DNA of 64,000 bases. Origin: Eudromia elegans. Lineage: Eukaryota > Chordata > Aves > Tinamiformes > Tinamidae. The stretch covers positions 2,327,849 to 2,391,848 of the forward strand of contig PTEX01000060.1 in assembly GCA_003342815.1 (NCBI GenBank), in the 5' to 3' direction. Shown here piece by piece: positions 11,921-23,609 of this stretch; position 1 is the stretch's first letter; each line of letters opens with the position of its first letter. A model generated the notes under the pieces. It was given only the letters and a program-made list of their open reading frames with translations. It was not told the DNA's origin and did not search any database. A program made the translations under genes and the position numbers.

Positions 11921-13604
11921 CTAGGAAAATAAATACCAACTATCCCAATAGACCCCGGGTGACACAATGGACACACATGAGAGGATCACAGACAGCAATG
12001 ACCAGCAATCACAAGTACAATGACTATAACGTGATACATTTTAGTAGGAAAGGAAAAAAACAACTGGTCAAAAGATTTGCACCAAATACTATTCTTTCAC
12101 CTCTAACAGCTCTTCAGAGATATAGCACGTCCAGTTTACAACAATATCCCAGATCTTTGGGCTATTTTCTGCAGCCAGTTATAATTTCTCCACTCATCTG
12201 AGCCAGAACATGTCCCTTTTCTAACTGCACCTGATGTTGACTCACAGACCACTTGGATGCTGCAAAGCCATGAAAACAGATTACACCAGGCTGCTTAATT
12301 TTCAATTTGTGCTAATTAGCTGGAGGCAAACACAAGTTTTCATGGCATGTGTTTGGCCTCTTTTTACAACCCTAATGTACTCATCAACGCTATGTAAACA
12401 CTTTTACAAACCTTGTGTAGCAGATGCCGATTCTTGGACCTCTAGCATTTCAAATGTTTATTATAAAGCTATAAAACTTAACTCATGCAGAAGGCAACCA
12501 CGGAAGAACTACTATGGCTCCAAAATATCACCCGTAATCCATCATGAAACTACAGCAATCGCTGAACACCAGTACAGCCATCACAGCTCAACTAAACCAG
12601 GCGAAAAGCTACGCTCGTTCACATGGAGCATGCAAAACTATGCAGGAACTACCACTTGCACGGTCGTTAGGTCTATCAGTTAAAGGCAAACTTGTATTCA
12701 TTATTTACCACTGGCTACTGGTGTATAATATTTCTGAGGGTATCATTATACATCTTTTACACACAAGATATTAATAACAGATGAAATAAATGTACTGGTG
12801 AAAGCAGAAGGAATTATAGGCTTATCAAATTAAATAAGTGTATGTATGTGCAGATTCATGATAAGGTTTAAATATACACTCACTCAGTTTTCAGATATTC
12901 ATTTTTAAGTAACTTCTAAAAAAAAAAAAGGTTCTTCTGAAAAGAGCCTATCAGAATTTTAATTAACAACTTGAAAAAAAATGTGAAGCCATGTTTCAAA
13001 ATGCTGTGTTTCAGCCCAAACTGCTGAGAATAAGGAGAGGATTCATGGAAAGGATTAGGATGTTACAAATCATATGGAACATATGAATAGGAGTCTGTTT
13101 CTGTGTATCAATAGGGGTTTAATTTCTGAATGAGAAGCTTAAGTTAGGGCACATTCTTTTGTAAAGCATTCCACGGGCTTCCTAGAAGACGCAGACTTTG
13201 GTAACATCCTGACTTCTATCTTAGCTCAATAGGTTCTTATAAATGTGCTATAAATACTCAGTTAATGCTCAAAACTGTCAAAGACTGGAATCGATTTTGG
13301 AGAGAGACAACGGAAGTAGAAATGAAGTTAATATGGGATAAAAAGAAAAGCCTCTCGTGCTCTCCCCACCCCAAGAAGGGCTGATTACAACTTCTCAAGC
13401 TGTGAAACACACATCCCAACCACAACCGCTTGCCACTCTAGCTGCTATCTGAACCCAAGGCTTTCCAAAGGAGGGGGAAAAAAAGAGCCCGGAACAGCTG
13501 GACCCCATCCCAGAGATACAGAATAAATCACTTGCAAGGGAATTCCACACTCAAAAGCTCTAATCACCCCTCTCTGCAAGCAGCAAAACAAACAAAAACC
13601 AGAG

Positions 13605-13700
13605 CGGAGCCCCGGGCCCCGGCTGCTGGTGCAGACTAATTGCACGGCCCGCGGAGCGGCTCAAGGGAAAGCCGGCGCTGAATAGAAAAGCCCCGTGGAT
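13605..13700. promoter_or_regulatory. small CpG-dense patch
   Basis: About ten CpG dinucleotides within roughly 95 bases, including CCCGGGCCCCGG and GGCCCGCGGAGCGG, in otherwise CpG-poor DNA. It is too short to be a standard CpG island. It may be a remnant promoter, an enhancer or part of a GC-rich exon. Confidence 0.2.
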
Positions 13701-13976
13701 CTGCTCCTCCCCAACACTCCTGCCCCTGTAAGGTCACAACCTCCTGCTCTCGAGTCAGCCGTGCAGAGGGGGATAAAGAGATTTGCCTCCTTCTGTTAAA
13801 TCCGTGTAGTTATTTGCTACAGTTTTGAAAAACCCTGCATTATGCAGGGGGTGCTCTGTGAGCGGTGATGCCTGCCCCATGCCAACCAAAACCAGCAACG
13901 GGGGCAACATTCTCAGAGCAAACAGAACCTTTAAGGCAGTCCCAGCCTTTCAAAGTCTAGTTTCTTCTGTTTTTAC

Positions 13977-13988
13977 CTGGTAGGAATT
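13977..13988 (-). other. candidate 12-base microexon, unconfirmed
   Basis: On the minus strand a good acceptor (ATTTTGTCTCTTCTACAG) is followed by AATTCCTACCAG and a donor GTAAAAAC. The 12 bases would add four residues (NSYQ in phase 0) without shifting frame, which is typical of vertebrate neural microexons. Isolated splice-site pairs this close also arise by chance. Confidence 0.15.
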
Positions 13989-15639
13989 CTGTAGAAGAGA
14001 CAAAATAGATAAAATATTCTTCTATAATTCTTAAACTACGCAAATGTGAACGACTTCACCAGAGATGAACATTAAAAACTTACTTAAAGCTTAACCCTAC
14101 AGCAAAGACATGGAAATATCCATATTGAGGGCAACTGCTCCTGAAACCCAGAGTGCTACCAGGGAGCAGCACAGGCAAAAGCAACTCTTAAGTTTCCCAG
14201 GAAAGACACTTTGCTATCACATGTAATATTTCATTAATGGTGTAATTTGCCTGAAATTTGCCAAGTGCGCTGTGTAAAAATGATTATCTCACCAAATGAA
14301 TCACTTTTCATCAACATACTTTTCGATACTGTGAAGCTGTTGTTCCTAAGGAAAAAAAACCAAATTCTGCATTGTTGACTTATCCCTGACGGAGCAAAAG
14401 GCAGAGTCTGGGGATTTGGGATGCCTTTTTTTTTTTTCTTTTTCTTTTGTATCCATTTGTCATTCTAAGTATAAATCTTCATAAATGTATTTTAAAAATG
14501 TGTGCATTGTACACAACGGTAAGATGGTAATCTGAGACAAATTGATCTCTTGATGTGCTTGTACCACTGAGTCACGTGAGTTTGGGGGAAAGAGTCCCAG
14601 CTCGGAGGCTCAATATCGGACTTCATACAGACCTTATACGACGTTTCGGTTTTATTTCTAACCCACATATTTCCAGCTACTCATGGTGACGTCCCCACAG
14701 GCACGTCCTCTCTTCATGCCCTGCCTGGTAGCACAGGCGCAAGTATCGAAGCTGACAGTGAGAGAGGATAAACTAACCTGCCGGCCACTCATTCACACTG
14801 ATGCCTACTAGAGTATTCCCATTAATGCTCTCCTCCTTCTCAAAGCTGCTTTGAACGTCTGCAGTGTGGATCTGATCACAGCAAGGAAGAGCAGTGAGTA
14901 ACTCTGGTTGCTACACAGAACCTTCCGGTCTGTTGTTGCAGATTTCCAAGCACCAAGAAATCACAAGAAATAGGAGAAAGTGCACTCCAGAATTATGGTT
15001 GAAATTCTGTTTCAAATTATTTTAAAATAGCATTAAACAACTCCATGTACAGCCCCTGCTGAGATGGTGTGTTCAAGAAGTCAAGACAGCTCCAGTTGCT
15101 CTTTCAGTATTGGGCTCAATTTCAATTTAAGAAAGAAATAATCACCCATCGATGCAAATAAAAACAGAATAACGATTTTTGGGTTTATTCAAGTTGGATG
15201 TTTTTAATGGAAAGATGGGCCAATGCTTGAATTAATCTGGCACACTGAGTTTGTTCTATGTTCCCTGTATCACTAGGATATTTGCACGCCAACAGCATTT
15301 TTTTGGTATTTAGTTCAGTTGCTAGCATGTCAAAGCAACTGATAAATTTATCCTCTCTATTTATGCTTTTTATAGAAGGTTTTTCCTCTTTCTATTTATA
15401 GAAAAAAAAGACATTGAAAAGGGTGTGCATAACTATGTCTTTTAAGAAACAACAACCAGAAAAAGAGGGTTTTTTTAAAATTAAGCATCTAAAATGGCAT
15501 TTCTAACAGTAAAACAAGCCCTAGGCCATTTTGATAAACCATATTCAACTTCTGCAGACACGGCCGTACAACGGCCCAACTATTTAAAAATGCTAACGCT
15601 GAGGAAACAAGCTGTGCTCAAGTTACAGCAGTAAGTTAT

Positions 15640-15830
15640 TCCCGGTGCAAAGGGACGCACCCAGCCCGCTGCCCCAGGACGGGCGCCCACGAGCGCGACA
15701 CCCCGCGCGCTCCCCGCTCCCGGCTGGGCTGGTCCCGCGCGGCTCCTTCATCTCAGGCAGAGGGCAGAACCTTCTGCACCTCGGCGACCTTCACGCTCTT
15801 GCAAAGACGACCAAGGGAGGCTACTGGGTG
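15640..15830. promoter_or_regulatory. short CpG-dense island-like patch
   Basis: I count about 20 CpG in roughly 170 bases, with runs such as CCCCGCGCGCTCCCCG and CCCGCGCGG, inside AT-rich DNA. Density this high usually survives only where germline methylation is absent, so a small CpG island or promoter is possible. A donor-like CAGCA|GTAAGT lies just upstream at about 15627-15635 on the plus strand. A 74-codon plus frame starts at 15645 and is not recognised. Confidence 0.35.
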
Positions 15831-15869
15831 CAAAGGTTTATATTAAGAAGGCGACTGGCGGAAACATAA

Positions 15870-18085
15870 GACAGGCCCTAGTCTCCCTTTATTAGGAAAC
15901 CGGGCTAAAAATGGGGCGTGTTTAGGATTTCACTTGACAAATATATGTGAAGTTTTGCAGCTATCTCCTCCGACAGAAATTATATCTGTTAAAGGACTAA
16001 TGTGAAAAAATACACTTAAGAAAAATATACTCCTTCCGCATCTTATCTTTTTCATGTCTCATCATTTGGGGTTTTTTTTAGAACGTTTCTATTAACATAT
16101 GTTCCCAATATGATTTTCAGAAGTTGAATATTAAATTCATTATATTTTGAAATTGAGACTCTCATTAATCTTTTTTTTTTCACTCCTTTATTTCCCACAC
16201 TGCCTCACTGTAGGCACAAAGCAGCTTAATTTTTCATTGACAATGAAACTGAAGATTGCACTAAACGAGCAGACGGGCTCTTAAAGCTCGCACATTTCTT
16301 GTAAACAGACTTACTGCAACCACAGCGACCCTTCACAACACTGTGTCTCCTCTTTCCTGCAGCATTCCAGTGAACACTACAAAGGACTCTATTAAGCAAT
16401 AGAAAAAAAGGCAATAGCAACTGCAATATTTTTTTTTTGCAATTTTTTAAATCAGCACACTGCACTAAGGATGCAGTAATTTAGCTGTAAGTATTTAACA
16501 AGCAACAACAAAACAAAAAAGAAAAGGAAAGAAATTCTGTGTAGGTAAAATGCTATCTACCTGTGTACCTAAATATAAACTATGCACATTATATAAATTC
16601 CTCTGCAGTCCTTACCCTGGTCAGTTCCCCATGTCAGCTAAAGGAGTACAGCACTGCACCAGCGTGCTCATCAACACCTGCAAGCATATGTTCGAGTCCA
16701 TAAATTTAGCCAGCATGATTCACCTTACTGGCAACGATGGATATATTTCTACTGCTGCTGGATTGGACCCAAATAATGTTAGAAACTATGACAGGATGGA
16801 AAAAAACCCGTCATCTTTGCTGCCATTCCTTGTCTACGCTGCTTGGAAATGCATTAATTCTACGTTTGATTAGCTGAGAAAGACCCTGTGTTTTGTGAAG
16901 CGCTAACTATGCAGCCGCAACATGAAAGGAAATATTCCAATGACAATTTTCCAGAGGGTCCATTGCAGATTATTGCAGAATGAGATAAAAATATAGGTGA
17001 CACAGCGAGGATGAACATTTGGAATATTCCCATTTTCCTCATCTTCAAATGAGGTTGCTACATGACAGAAATGTACTATGTTTTTGTTTTTTTCTTCTGT
17101 TCATCTGTGAAAATCAGCCTCTTAAGCAGAGAATATGGAGCGTTTAATTCTCTCATCCCATATGGCATTGTGGATAGGTGTGGGGCTTGACTGAATTTTC
17201 CTAAATTCCTTCGTGGAACGTGGCATCCTCAGCACCAATCCTCACCAGCAAAATTCACAGCTCACCCCAAAGCTAAAGAGACTGTCACCAGTTCGTGTCC
17301 CTTTTTCCTCCTTGAGGGACATACTCCAAGCACAGCCATCCACCTCCAGAGGAAATGGGCTCTATTGGCAGCACGGCGCACTGCGTTTCTGCTGGGCAAA
17401 CCTTTGCAGGGGCACTACCCAAGAAACAGGCCTATTCCCCAAGAAGACTTTCTTTGAAGAAGACACAAAGAGAAAGGGACATGAAAAGCTAAGGTCTTCC
17501 TTTTCTGCAAGCACTCTATCCAGTTGGACACAGGAGGCAATTCTGGACTATCTGGACTCTAGATTTAAGAGACACAAGGCATGACTTCAGAGCTGGGTGG
17601 TCTGTGCAATGAGCTAACTCATCTTCTATCTTTTTCTGTCTTCTTTTCCTCAGCTAATAAATTAGGTTCATTTTTGCAATCAAATGACAGCATCTGACAA
17701 TAATCCTCTTGTACATAGACTCCTAGTATACCACCCATACTCAAAAGAGTGAAATCCTGTGATTAAAGATATTATTGTAGTTGGAAGAGCTGATAAGAAG
17801 TTGGAAAGCCTTGCTTTTATACAACTTCATAAATTGATCCAAAAACTAATTTTAACCGTGCCTTAAGAAAAAGAAGTAAATGTCAACTCTCAATTTGTGA
17901 AATTGGTTGTGTGAGAGATAGAGATGACTTTTTTTGACTAGATCTGTGCTGAAGTCAGAAGGAATCTGAAAAGAGCAGTCTTAAAACCCTGCCCTGACTG
18001 GCATCTGTAAGGGAAATTAAAAAATAATAATGAAATAAGAGTGATCAATTTGAATTAGGTAACTTATACGGAGGTTAGGGCTTAG
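15870..18085. other. AT-rich unique DNA, no gene seen
   Basis: No CR1 or gene recognised. Open frames at 16550-16873 (107 codons) and 17213-17584 (123 codons), both plus, lack recognisable domains and splice context. Confidence 0.5.
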
Positions 18086-18089
18086 TCAC

Positions 18090-18141
18090 CTATAAAACTG
18101 AGTACTGCCTTACACTGCTGAGGCACCTGAACCATTATCTT
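18090..18141 (-). other. candidate 52-base internal exon, unconfirmed
   Basis: On the minus strand a very good acceptor (TTGTACTTTGTTTTTTTACAG) precedes 52 bases ending at donor ATAG|GTGACT. Exactly one frame is open, entering in phase 0: KIMVQVPQQCKAVLSFI, leaving in phase 1. The other two frames stop. No protein family recognised. The donor is only fair. Confidence 0.2.
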
Positions 18142-18825
18142 CTGTAAAAAAACAAAGTACAATAAGATAAAATATGTGACAAAATCAGGTTTTCAGTAAA
18201 ATGAACAACTCTACAAGCTGGTAAAAATCTGTACAGCACTTCTGTCTTAATCTACACCCCATGAATTCTGCAACATATCATTAACATTCAGGTGTTTGAG
18301 TTGCATCAACTCCTTCTAAGTCTTATAATACCTTTGATTACACATCCCATAAATGCATCAGTCAGTCTGAGTTTTTATTTTATGTTGCCTAGCTCCCAAT
18401 TAGATCTGATTTTCACACAGGGATACACTCACTGTTCAGCACGATACAATGAAGTACTGATAGAATATTTTATTTTCCTATACTACAACTAAAAGATATT
18501 TGAATACTAAATGTGATATGTAAATTTAACTTACTGAGACCAGAATCTATAGCATGTCATCTTTTACTCTGAAGTAAGAATAGAGCTCTGAGTGGACAAC
18601 CCAAATTGACCAGAATATTATTTGTTAGTACAACAGACATCCACAACACTTAACCAGGGGATCCTCAATAGCATTGCTGGATATCCAACAATTCCTGTAA
18701 CTGTCATGGAGCAGATCAGGAAACGCAAAATGTGCTATCATAAATGGGACTCCTAAACTCAGAACAATACCCGCACTCGTGTCTCCAGCACTGAGGAATT
18801 TCCCAGACTCAAATCAAGGAGGATC

Positions 18826-19290
18826 ATGGAATCCCCAAATGGTTGAGAATAGCAGGGACCCCTAGAGATCATCCAGTCCAACTCTCTGCTCCAGCAGGGA
18901 CACCCAGAGCACAGGACACAGTTGTATCCAGGCGGGTTTGGAAGATCTCCAGAGAAGGAGACTCCACAGCCTCTCTGGGCAGTCTCTTCCAGGGCTCTGT
19001 AACCCTCACAGCAGAGAAGTTCTTCCTCACGTGGACATGGAGCTTCCTGCGTTTCAACTTGTACCCGTTACCCCTCGTCCTGCCACTGGCCACCACCAAG
19101 AAACGTTTGGCCCCTTCCTCCCTACATTCTCCCCTCAGGGACTTACACATATTGATCAGATCCGTTCTCGGACTTTTCTTCTCCAGGTTAAACTGGCCTA
19201 ACTCGCTTAGTCTTTGCTCCTACAATAGATGTTCCACTCCCTTATTCATCTTTGTTGCTCTACATCTCCAAAGCTTTTCCCCAGCAGTGA
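18826..19290 (-). mobile_element. CR1 LINE, 5'-truncated, about 460 bases
   Basis: The plus strand reads GGATCATGGAAT, then AGATCATCCAGTCCAACTC, GAAGATCTCCAGAGAAGGAG and ACTCCACAGCCTCTCTGGGC: the reverse complement of the CR1 3' untranslated region and the end of ORF2. It continues to about 19290, where ACTCCCTTATTCATCTTTGT still matches the family. The open frames seen here on both strands are decayed ORF2 and its antisense, not host genes. Confidence 0.9.
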
Positions 19291-20287
19291 CAGTTCCACA
19301 TGGTTTTGTCTGTGGGTTTAAGTCCTTTTAATGTTTTCTCCCTATCTCCTTTTCTCTGTTCTTTCCCCGCCTCCCTTCTCCAGGTTCCCAAGCCACGCTA
19401 CAGACCACTTAGAAATGTGTCGTGTTTAGCAGGCTGCTCAGGACGAGGATGGGCAGGACCCTGCACATCCACAGCACGGACATGACTCCAGTGCTGGCCC
19501 AACCACCCCATTTTCCTCCTCCGGTCTTGCAGCACTGCCAGTTTTTAAGTCAAGGATGGAACAAGAGCTCTTGTTGGGAAGGAAGACGGAGGTAGGGGAG
19601 GTTAGTCAACCATGATTCGCACCCCGCTGCCAGGCCTCCAGCTGGGATAAGTGTTGCGTGACAGACTTGTAGTCCTTGATTTACGCTTTGGCATCCTCTA
19701 GTAACATTTCTCAGCAGGACTAGATGAATCATTGATCTGTTCCAGGACAGTAATTTCTATGTATGTTCACAACCTTGGAAGAATCTATATAAAATATGAA
19801 AGCACATTTAGTTAGCGCACTGTTCAGCCAGATAAATTGCACAACCATTATTGCAGCGTTTTAAGTCGTGCAGATCCATCTATGATGTATACTTTCATGG
19901 GCATCCTTGAAATAAAACATATTTTGGTAAAAGAAAGACTGACTCCTAACTCTGGATTTATACTTCTCTTGAGACAAGTATTTCATAAATAAACTATATT
20001 AGCCAATGTTACTCTCAAAAATCCTTGACTTCAAAAATGTTTGATCTAAAGAGATGAATAAAATAAATGTAGTAAGACAACCCGTGAATATTTCTTTCGG
20101 AATTCTGCCTGAACCAAACTCAACTGCATCACACAAGAACAGAAAGACAACTCAGATGCAAATGGAAATAATAGCAATGGACAAAACTTGGACAGGTCTT
20201 GAACAAATCTCTACCAATACAGAGTCAGGGGTTCATTAACATCACACCACCATCTGTCTTAGCTGGAAAAAAAAACAACTTGAAATG

Positions 20288-20321
20288 AGATAGATAGATA
20301 AATAAATAAATAAATAAATAA
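20288..20321 (+). repeat. (GATA)n/(AAAT)n microsatellite
   Basis: About three GATA units pass into five AAAT units. Confidence 0.9.
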
Positions 20322-21690
20322 TCCTTTCATTTTCTGCAACGGAAAATCCCCACCAGGAGTTCTTCAGGCATTTGAGAGGCTCAGGGCAGACTGACTGTCT
20401 CCTTAGTGAGTTCTGCACACAGTTCTCTGTGTTCATGGCCCTGCCTTCTCTCATAACTCATGGGTCAAAACAGAATGTGTTTATCCTATCGTTTTTTTGT
20501 ACGTAGCTCTACACAATCATCAGATATAAGAGATATCTCTAAATACCATGCTGAGGTTTACTATGAGGTTACAGAATATGGAGGGGAAAAAAAGTTATTT
20601 ACTCAAGTAAAAAATTATCCTTCCTTATATACACCTCAAAGCACTTGAGCACTAAACCAATGTTACCCACATCTTATTACATTCAGCAACATAACTTCTG
20701 AAATGCTGATTCTTTTTTTTAATTTCCTGCTTTGCAAGCACAACTGAATGACAGGAGAAGCACGAGTCTGGAGAACATTGCAGATTTGAGCAGGAACCCC
20801 CTGCCACAGGTCTACAGAAGTGTCAGCAGAGTTTGGTGAGAAGAGACTTCTGTCACCTCTAATGGAGATGCAGCGACCACCAACACACATGAAGCACACC
20901 CCAACCTCGGAGCATATTCCAGTCAGTGACAACCATGTTCCCTTGATTCCTATCAGGGTGGGATTTGATCTCCTGTTAGGCAATACTTTAAGAATCGCTC
21001 TATTAAACACTTTTGGGCTTAGATGCTGCCAGATCATGACTGCTACACTTCAGTGAAACACTGGAATTTCTCACTTTGAACAGCCATGACTTAGGAAAAG
21101 TTGACCAGCTCCAAATCCTTCAGCTTCAACAGTCTTTGTTTCACTTTGGATAATAATCGCTTAATTTTCCAAATACAGAGATGCTTCATCCTGCTTCAGG
21201 AAACTGAAGCCTCTTATGAACACGAATAAGGCTCAATCCTCTTAACTTATTTTAAAATGTGAAAACCTAGCACAATATCTCTGTTACCTTTGGACTGTTT
21301 TTCCAGACCACACAATGCTATTCAGAGATCATTAAATTCACTCTGCATAAAACCAGGCAATTTTGGCATTTTTTTTTATACATACAGAATCACTTCGACT
21401 GACAGGAGTTTAGCCTTGCTGCTATTTAAAATCAGGATCAGCGTTGCCATTTTAGCCGATATTATGTGGAAATGAGCACTGAACTTAGCAACTGCATAAA
21501 CAGTAGCCCATTTGGAAAATGCCAAGAGAGCAGGAAATACAACACTGGTAAAAATCGTTATGCTCCAATTACCATTTACATTCAACATAATGCCGTAAGA
21601 GCAAAATCATGTTCCTATAGCAGTACATAGGGATCAAGAAAAAAAAGCATTGCATATGTTTGCATGTTTTGAAAGATCAAAATGTTCCTA

Positions 21691-21836
21691 GATTAGATGA
21701 GAATTATACCTTGGATTAGATGATTTTAGATTAGATGAGAATTATTTTAGAGGAGAATGATTAACGGAGAATGACCTCAGAGTGCATTAGAATTCATCCA
21801 AAAGATTAGATGAATGGAAAGATCCATTCATCTAAT
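21691..21836. repeat. GATTAGATGA repeat cluster ending in a perfect hairpin
   Basis: The 16-mer GATTAGATGAGAATTA occurs identically at 21691-21706 and 21729-21744. Its first ten bases recur at 21714 and 21804, and an inverted copy of TTAGATGA lies at 21829-21835. The last direct and inverted copies form a perfect 14-base stem with a 4-base loop (arms 21805-21818 and 21823-21836, loop AAGA). GATTA is the core recognised by OTX/PITX-type homeodomains. A regulatory role is only a possibility; local slippage duplication explains the repeats equally well. Confidence 0.7.
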
Positions 21837-22471
21837 TTAGGTATATATACATTTACAGTAAACAGGGTATTTATACACTGTAGAATTTCTGCTCAAAGCC
21901 ACAGGATAGTTTTGTAGTACAAAGCACAAGTTTTGTAGGAGAAGGAAAAGAGAGGTAACAACTAAAGAGCAAATTATGTACATACATTTTTAATATAACT
22001 AAGGAAAAGATAAGACAATCAAATTGTTCCATGGACCCAAATCATACCATCATGGCTCTAGTTATTTTCCATAAATTCTTGTTGATATTTCATTCATTTA
22101 AATAAATTACTTTGAATCTTTAAAAGTGCAACATTTTAGGTTCAATGTAGATAACTTCTTCAAAATTTGCATTGAAGAGGAACTGAAAGATCAGACATTC
22201 CCACATTTGTGTGTATTGCTGAATGAGGCTGCATTTTAGAACTTTTAAAAAAAACCACTAATTTTCTATTAATTTAATCCCCCCTGAGCAATGCTGCATT
22301 TTGTTGTAATATCTTGCAGTTAAGCCTAGCTAACTGGTTTTCAACACACCTGCTTGTGTGTGTAAATGTGTGTATCAGTATCAGCAACTTTGAACAAGAG
22401 ACGATGTGATCAACTTTGATTAATTCTTGGTATGTTTTTCGATTGCAAGTGCAATTGCATGGGGAGAGCCA

Positions 22472-22552
22472 TGTCCTGTCCTTGTCCTTGTTTTGTTATG
22501 TTTATGTTATGTTTTTTTTATGTTTTCATGTTATGTCCTTGCCCATGTTTTT
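22472..22552 (+). repeat. degenerate low-complexity tandem (TGTCCTTG and TTATGTTT units)
   Basis: Repeats of TGTCCTTG pass into TTATGTTT-like units, then TGTCCTTGCCCATG. The resulting 67-codon frame with recurring CPCP and MLC is an artefact of the repeat. Confidence 0.6.
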
Positions 22553-22660
22553 TAATGAGATATTTTTTTTTGTATTTTAAAATTTATATTAGCTGTCCAG
22601 GAATTGAGTCTGAAATACAGACATACAAGGCATAAAAAGTGAAATTGCAGCAACCTTCTT

Positions 22661-22681
22661 TGTCGTGCTTTGGGCACGACA
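22661..22681. other. 8-base perfect stem-loop
   Basis: TGTCGTGC and GCACGACA flank a 5-base loop, followed by an A-run. It looks like a bacterial terminator read on the opposite strand, but in this eukaryotic context that reading does not apply. Confidence 0.6.
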
Positions 22682-23551
22682 CAAAAAAAATTATGGCTAA
22701 CAGTGCATGGTTCCCAAAGATCTTCCCAAACATGACAGGCACCACATACAGAGATAACAAAAATATAGTAAATACCATAACTACAATTTTAGCTTACAAT
22801 GCCAGCAATATGTTTCCTACACACCCAAAGGAAAAAGCATGTATATTATACAAGGAAGAAACCTGAGTATTTATAACTGCGCTTTCTCCTCCTACTCATC
22901 AGTTATTAAGAGAAATTAAAGCATTTTTAACACCTCCTAACACAGTCCTGATACCAGCTCAAACAAGAGAATTGGTTTAAAGCAGGATGATAGCCTGAGG
23001 TCTTTCTAACCATGATAGTCATGAGACCAGGGCTGCTCGAGGCTAGTACTGATTTAACTTGAACATGCCCTGCTTTAGCAATGAATCACAGCACACAGTA
23101 TAAGTGATAACTTTGACCATCTTTTCACAATATTATTTCAGCCAGAAATGGTAAGTAAAAATGCTCCAAGTATTTCAAGAGAATTGAAACACCTAAAGCT
23201 AAGTGCTGTTTTGACTGCCCACAGTTAGCCTCCTTTTACCAGGATTTGAACACTTGAGCAATCTTACTGAGATCAAAACTGAGCCTCAAGACCGGTAACA
23301 GTTACTATAATTTAGGTTCTATCACCAGTTACACAGAATAACTGCATAACATTAGAGTAGGTAAGAAAAAAAGGGATTTCTAAATCCATTCCCCACAAAG
23401 CAGGATCAAACATAGACTCTTGTCTGATCTGTACTTTCGTGATAGAAATACTGGCTGTCCATATACTTAATATTAGATTTTTTTTTCCCAGCATACGTAT
23501 TTCCAACCTGCATTAATCTTGCTTTAATCTAGTATTTCTTCTGCTCTTCAC

Positions 23552-23602
23552 CAGAGAGAGAACACATTCTTCTCTTCCTCTTTACAGAAGCACTGCATGT
23601 AC
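23552..23602 (-). other. candidate 51-base internal exon, unconfirmed
   Basis: Minus-strand acceptor ATAATTTTTTTCAG and donor CTCTG|GTGAAG bound 51 bases. In phase 2 it reads YMQCFCKEEEKNVFSL; the frame entering in phase 1 is also open, while phase 0 stops. The donor is mediocre. Peptide not recognised. Confidence 0.12.
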
Positions 23603-23609
23603 CTGAAAA

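Larger units (their letters stand above)
9890..13600. other. unique AT-rich DNA, no confirmed gene
   Basis: Apart from the candidate at 11870-11920 nothing gene-like is recognised. A 149-codon plus-strand frame at 12234-12683 has no recognisable motif, and about one frame of such length is expected by chance in a window of this size. No CR1 signature is present. Confidence 0.5.
19295..23550. other. AT-rich unique DNA with small repeats
   Basis: No gene recognised. Contains the simple repeats and the repeat/hairpin cluster listed separately. Open frames of up to 124 codons (20663-21037, minus) have no recognisable features. Confidence 0.5.

Noticed and set aside
12234..12683. 149-codon plus-strand ORF
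   Set aside because: By rough estimate a frame this long is expected about once by chance in 64 kb of six-frame AT-rich DNA; no motif or splice context supports it.
22661..22681. Stem-loop next to an A/T-run resembling an intrinsic terminator
   Set aside because: The window is vertebrate DNA, where this structure has no terminator role, and no gene ends here.
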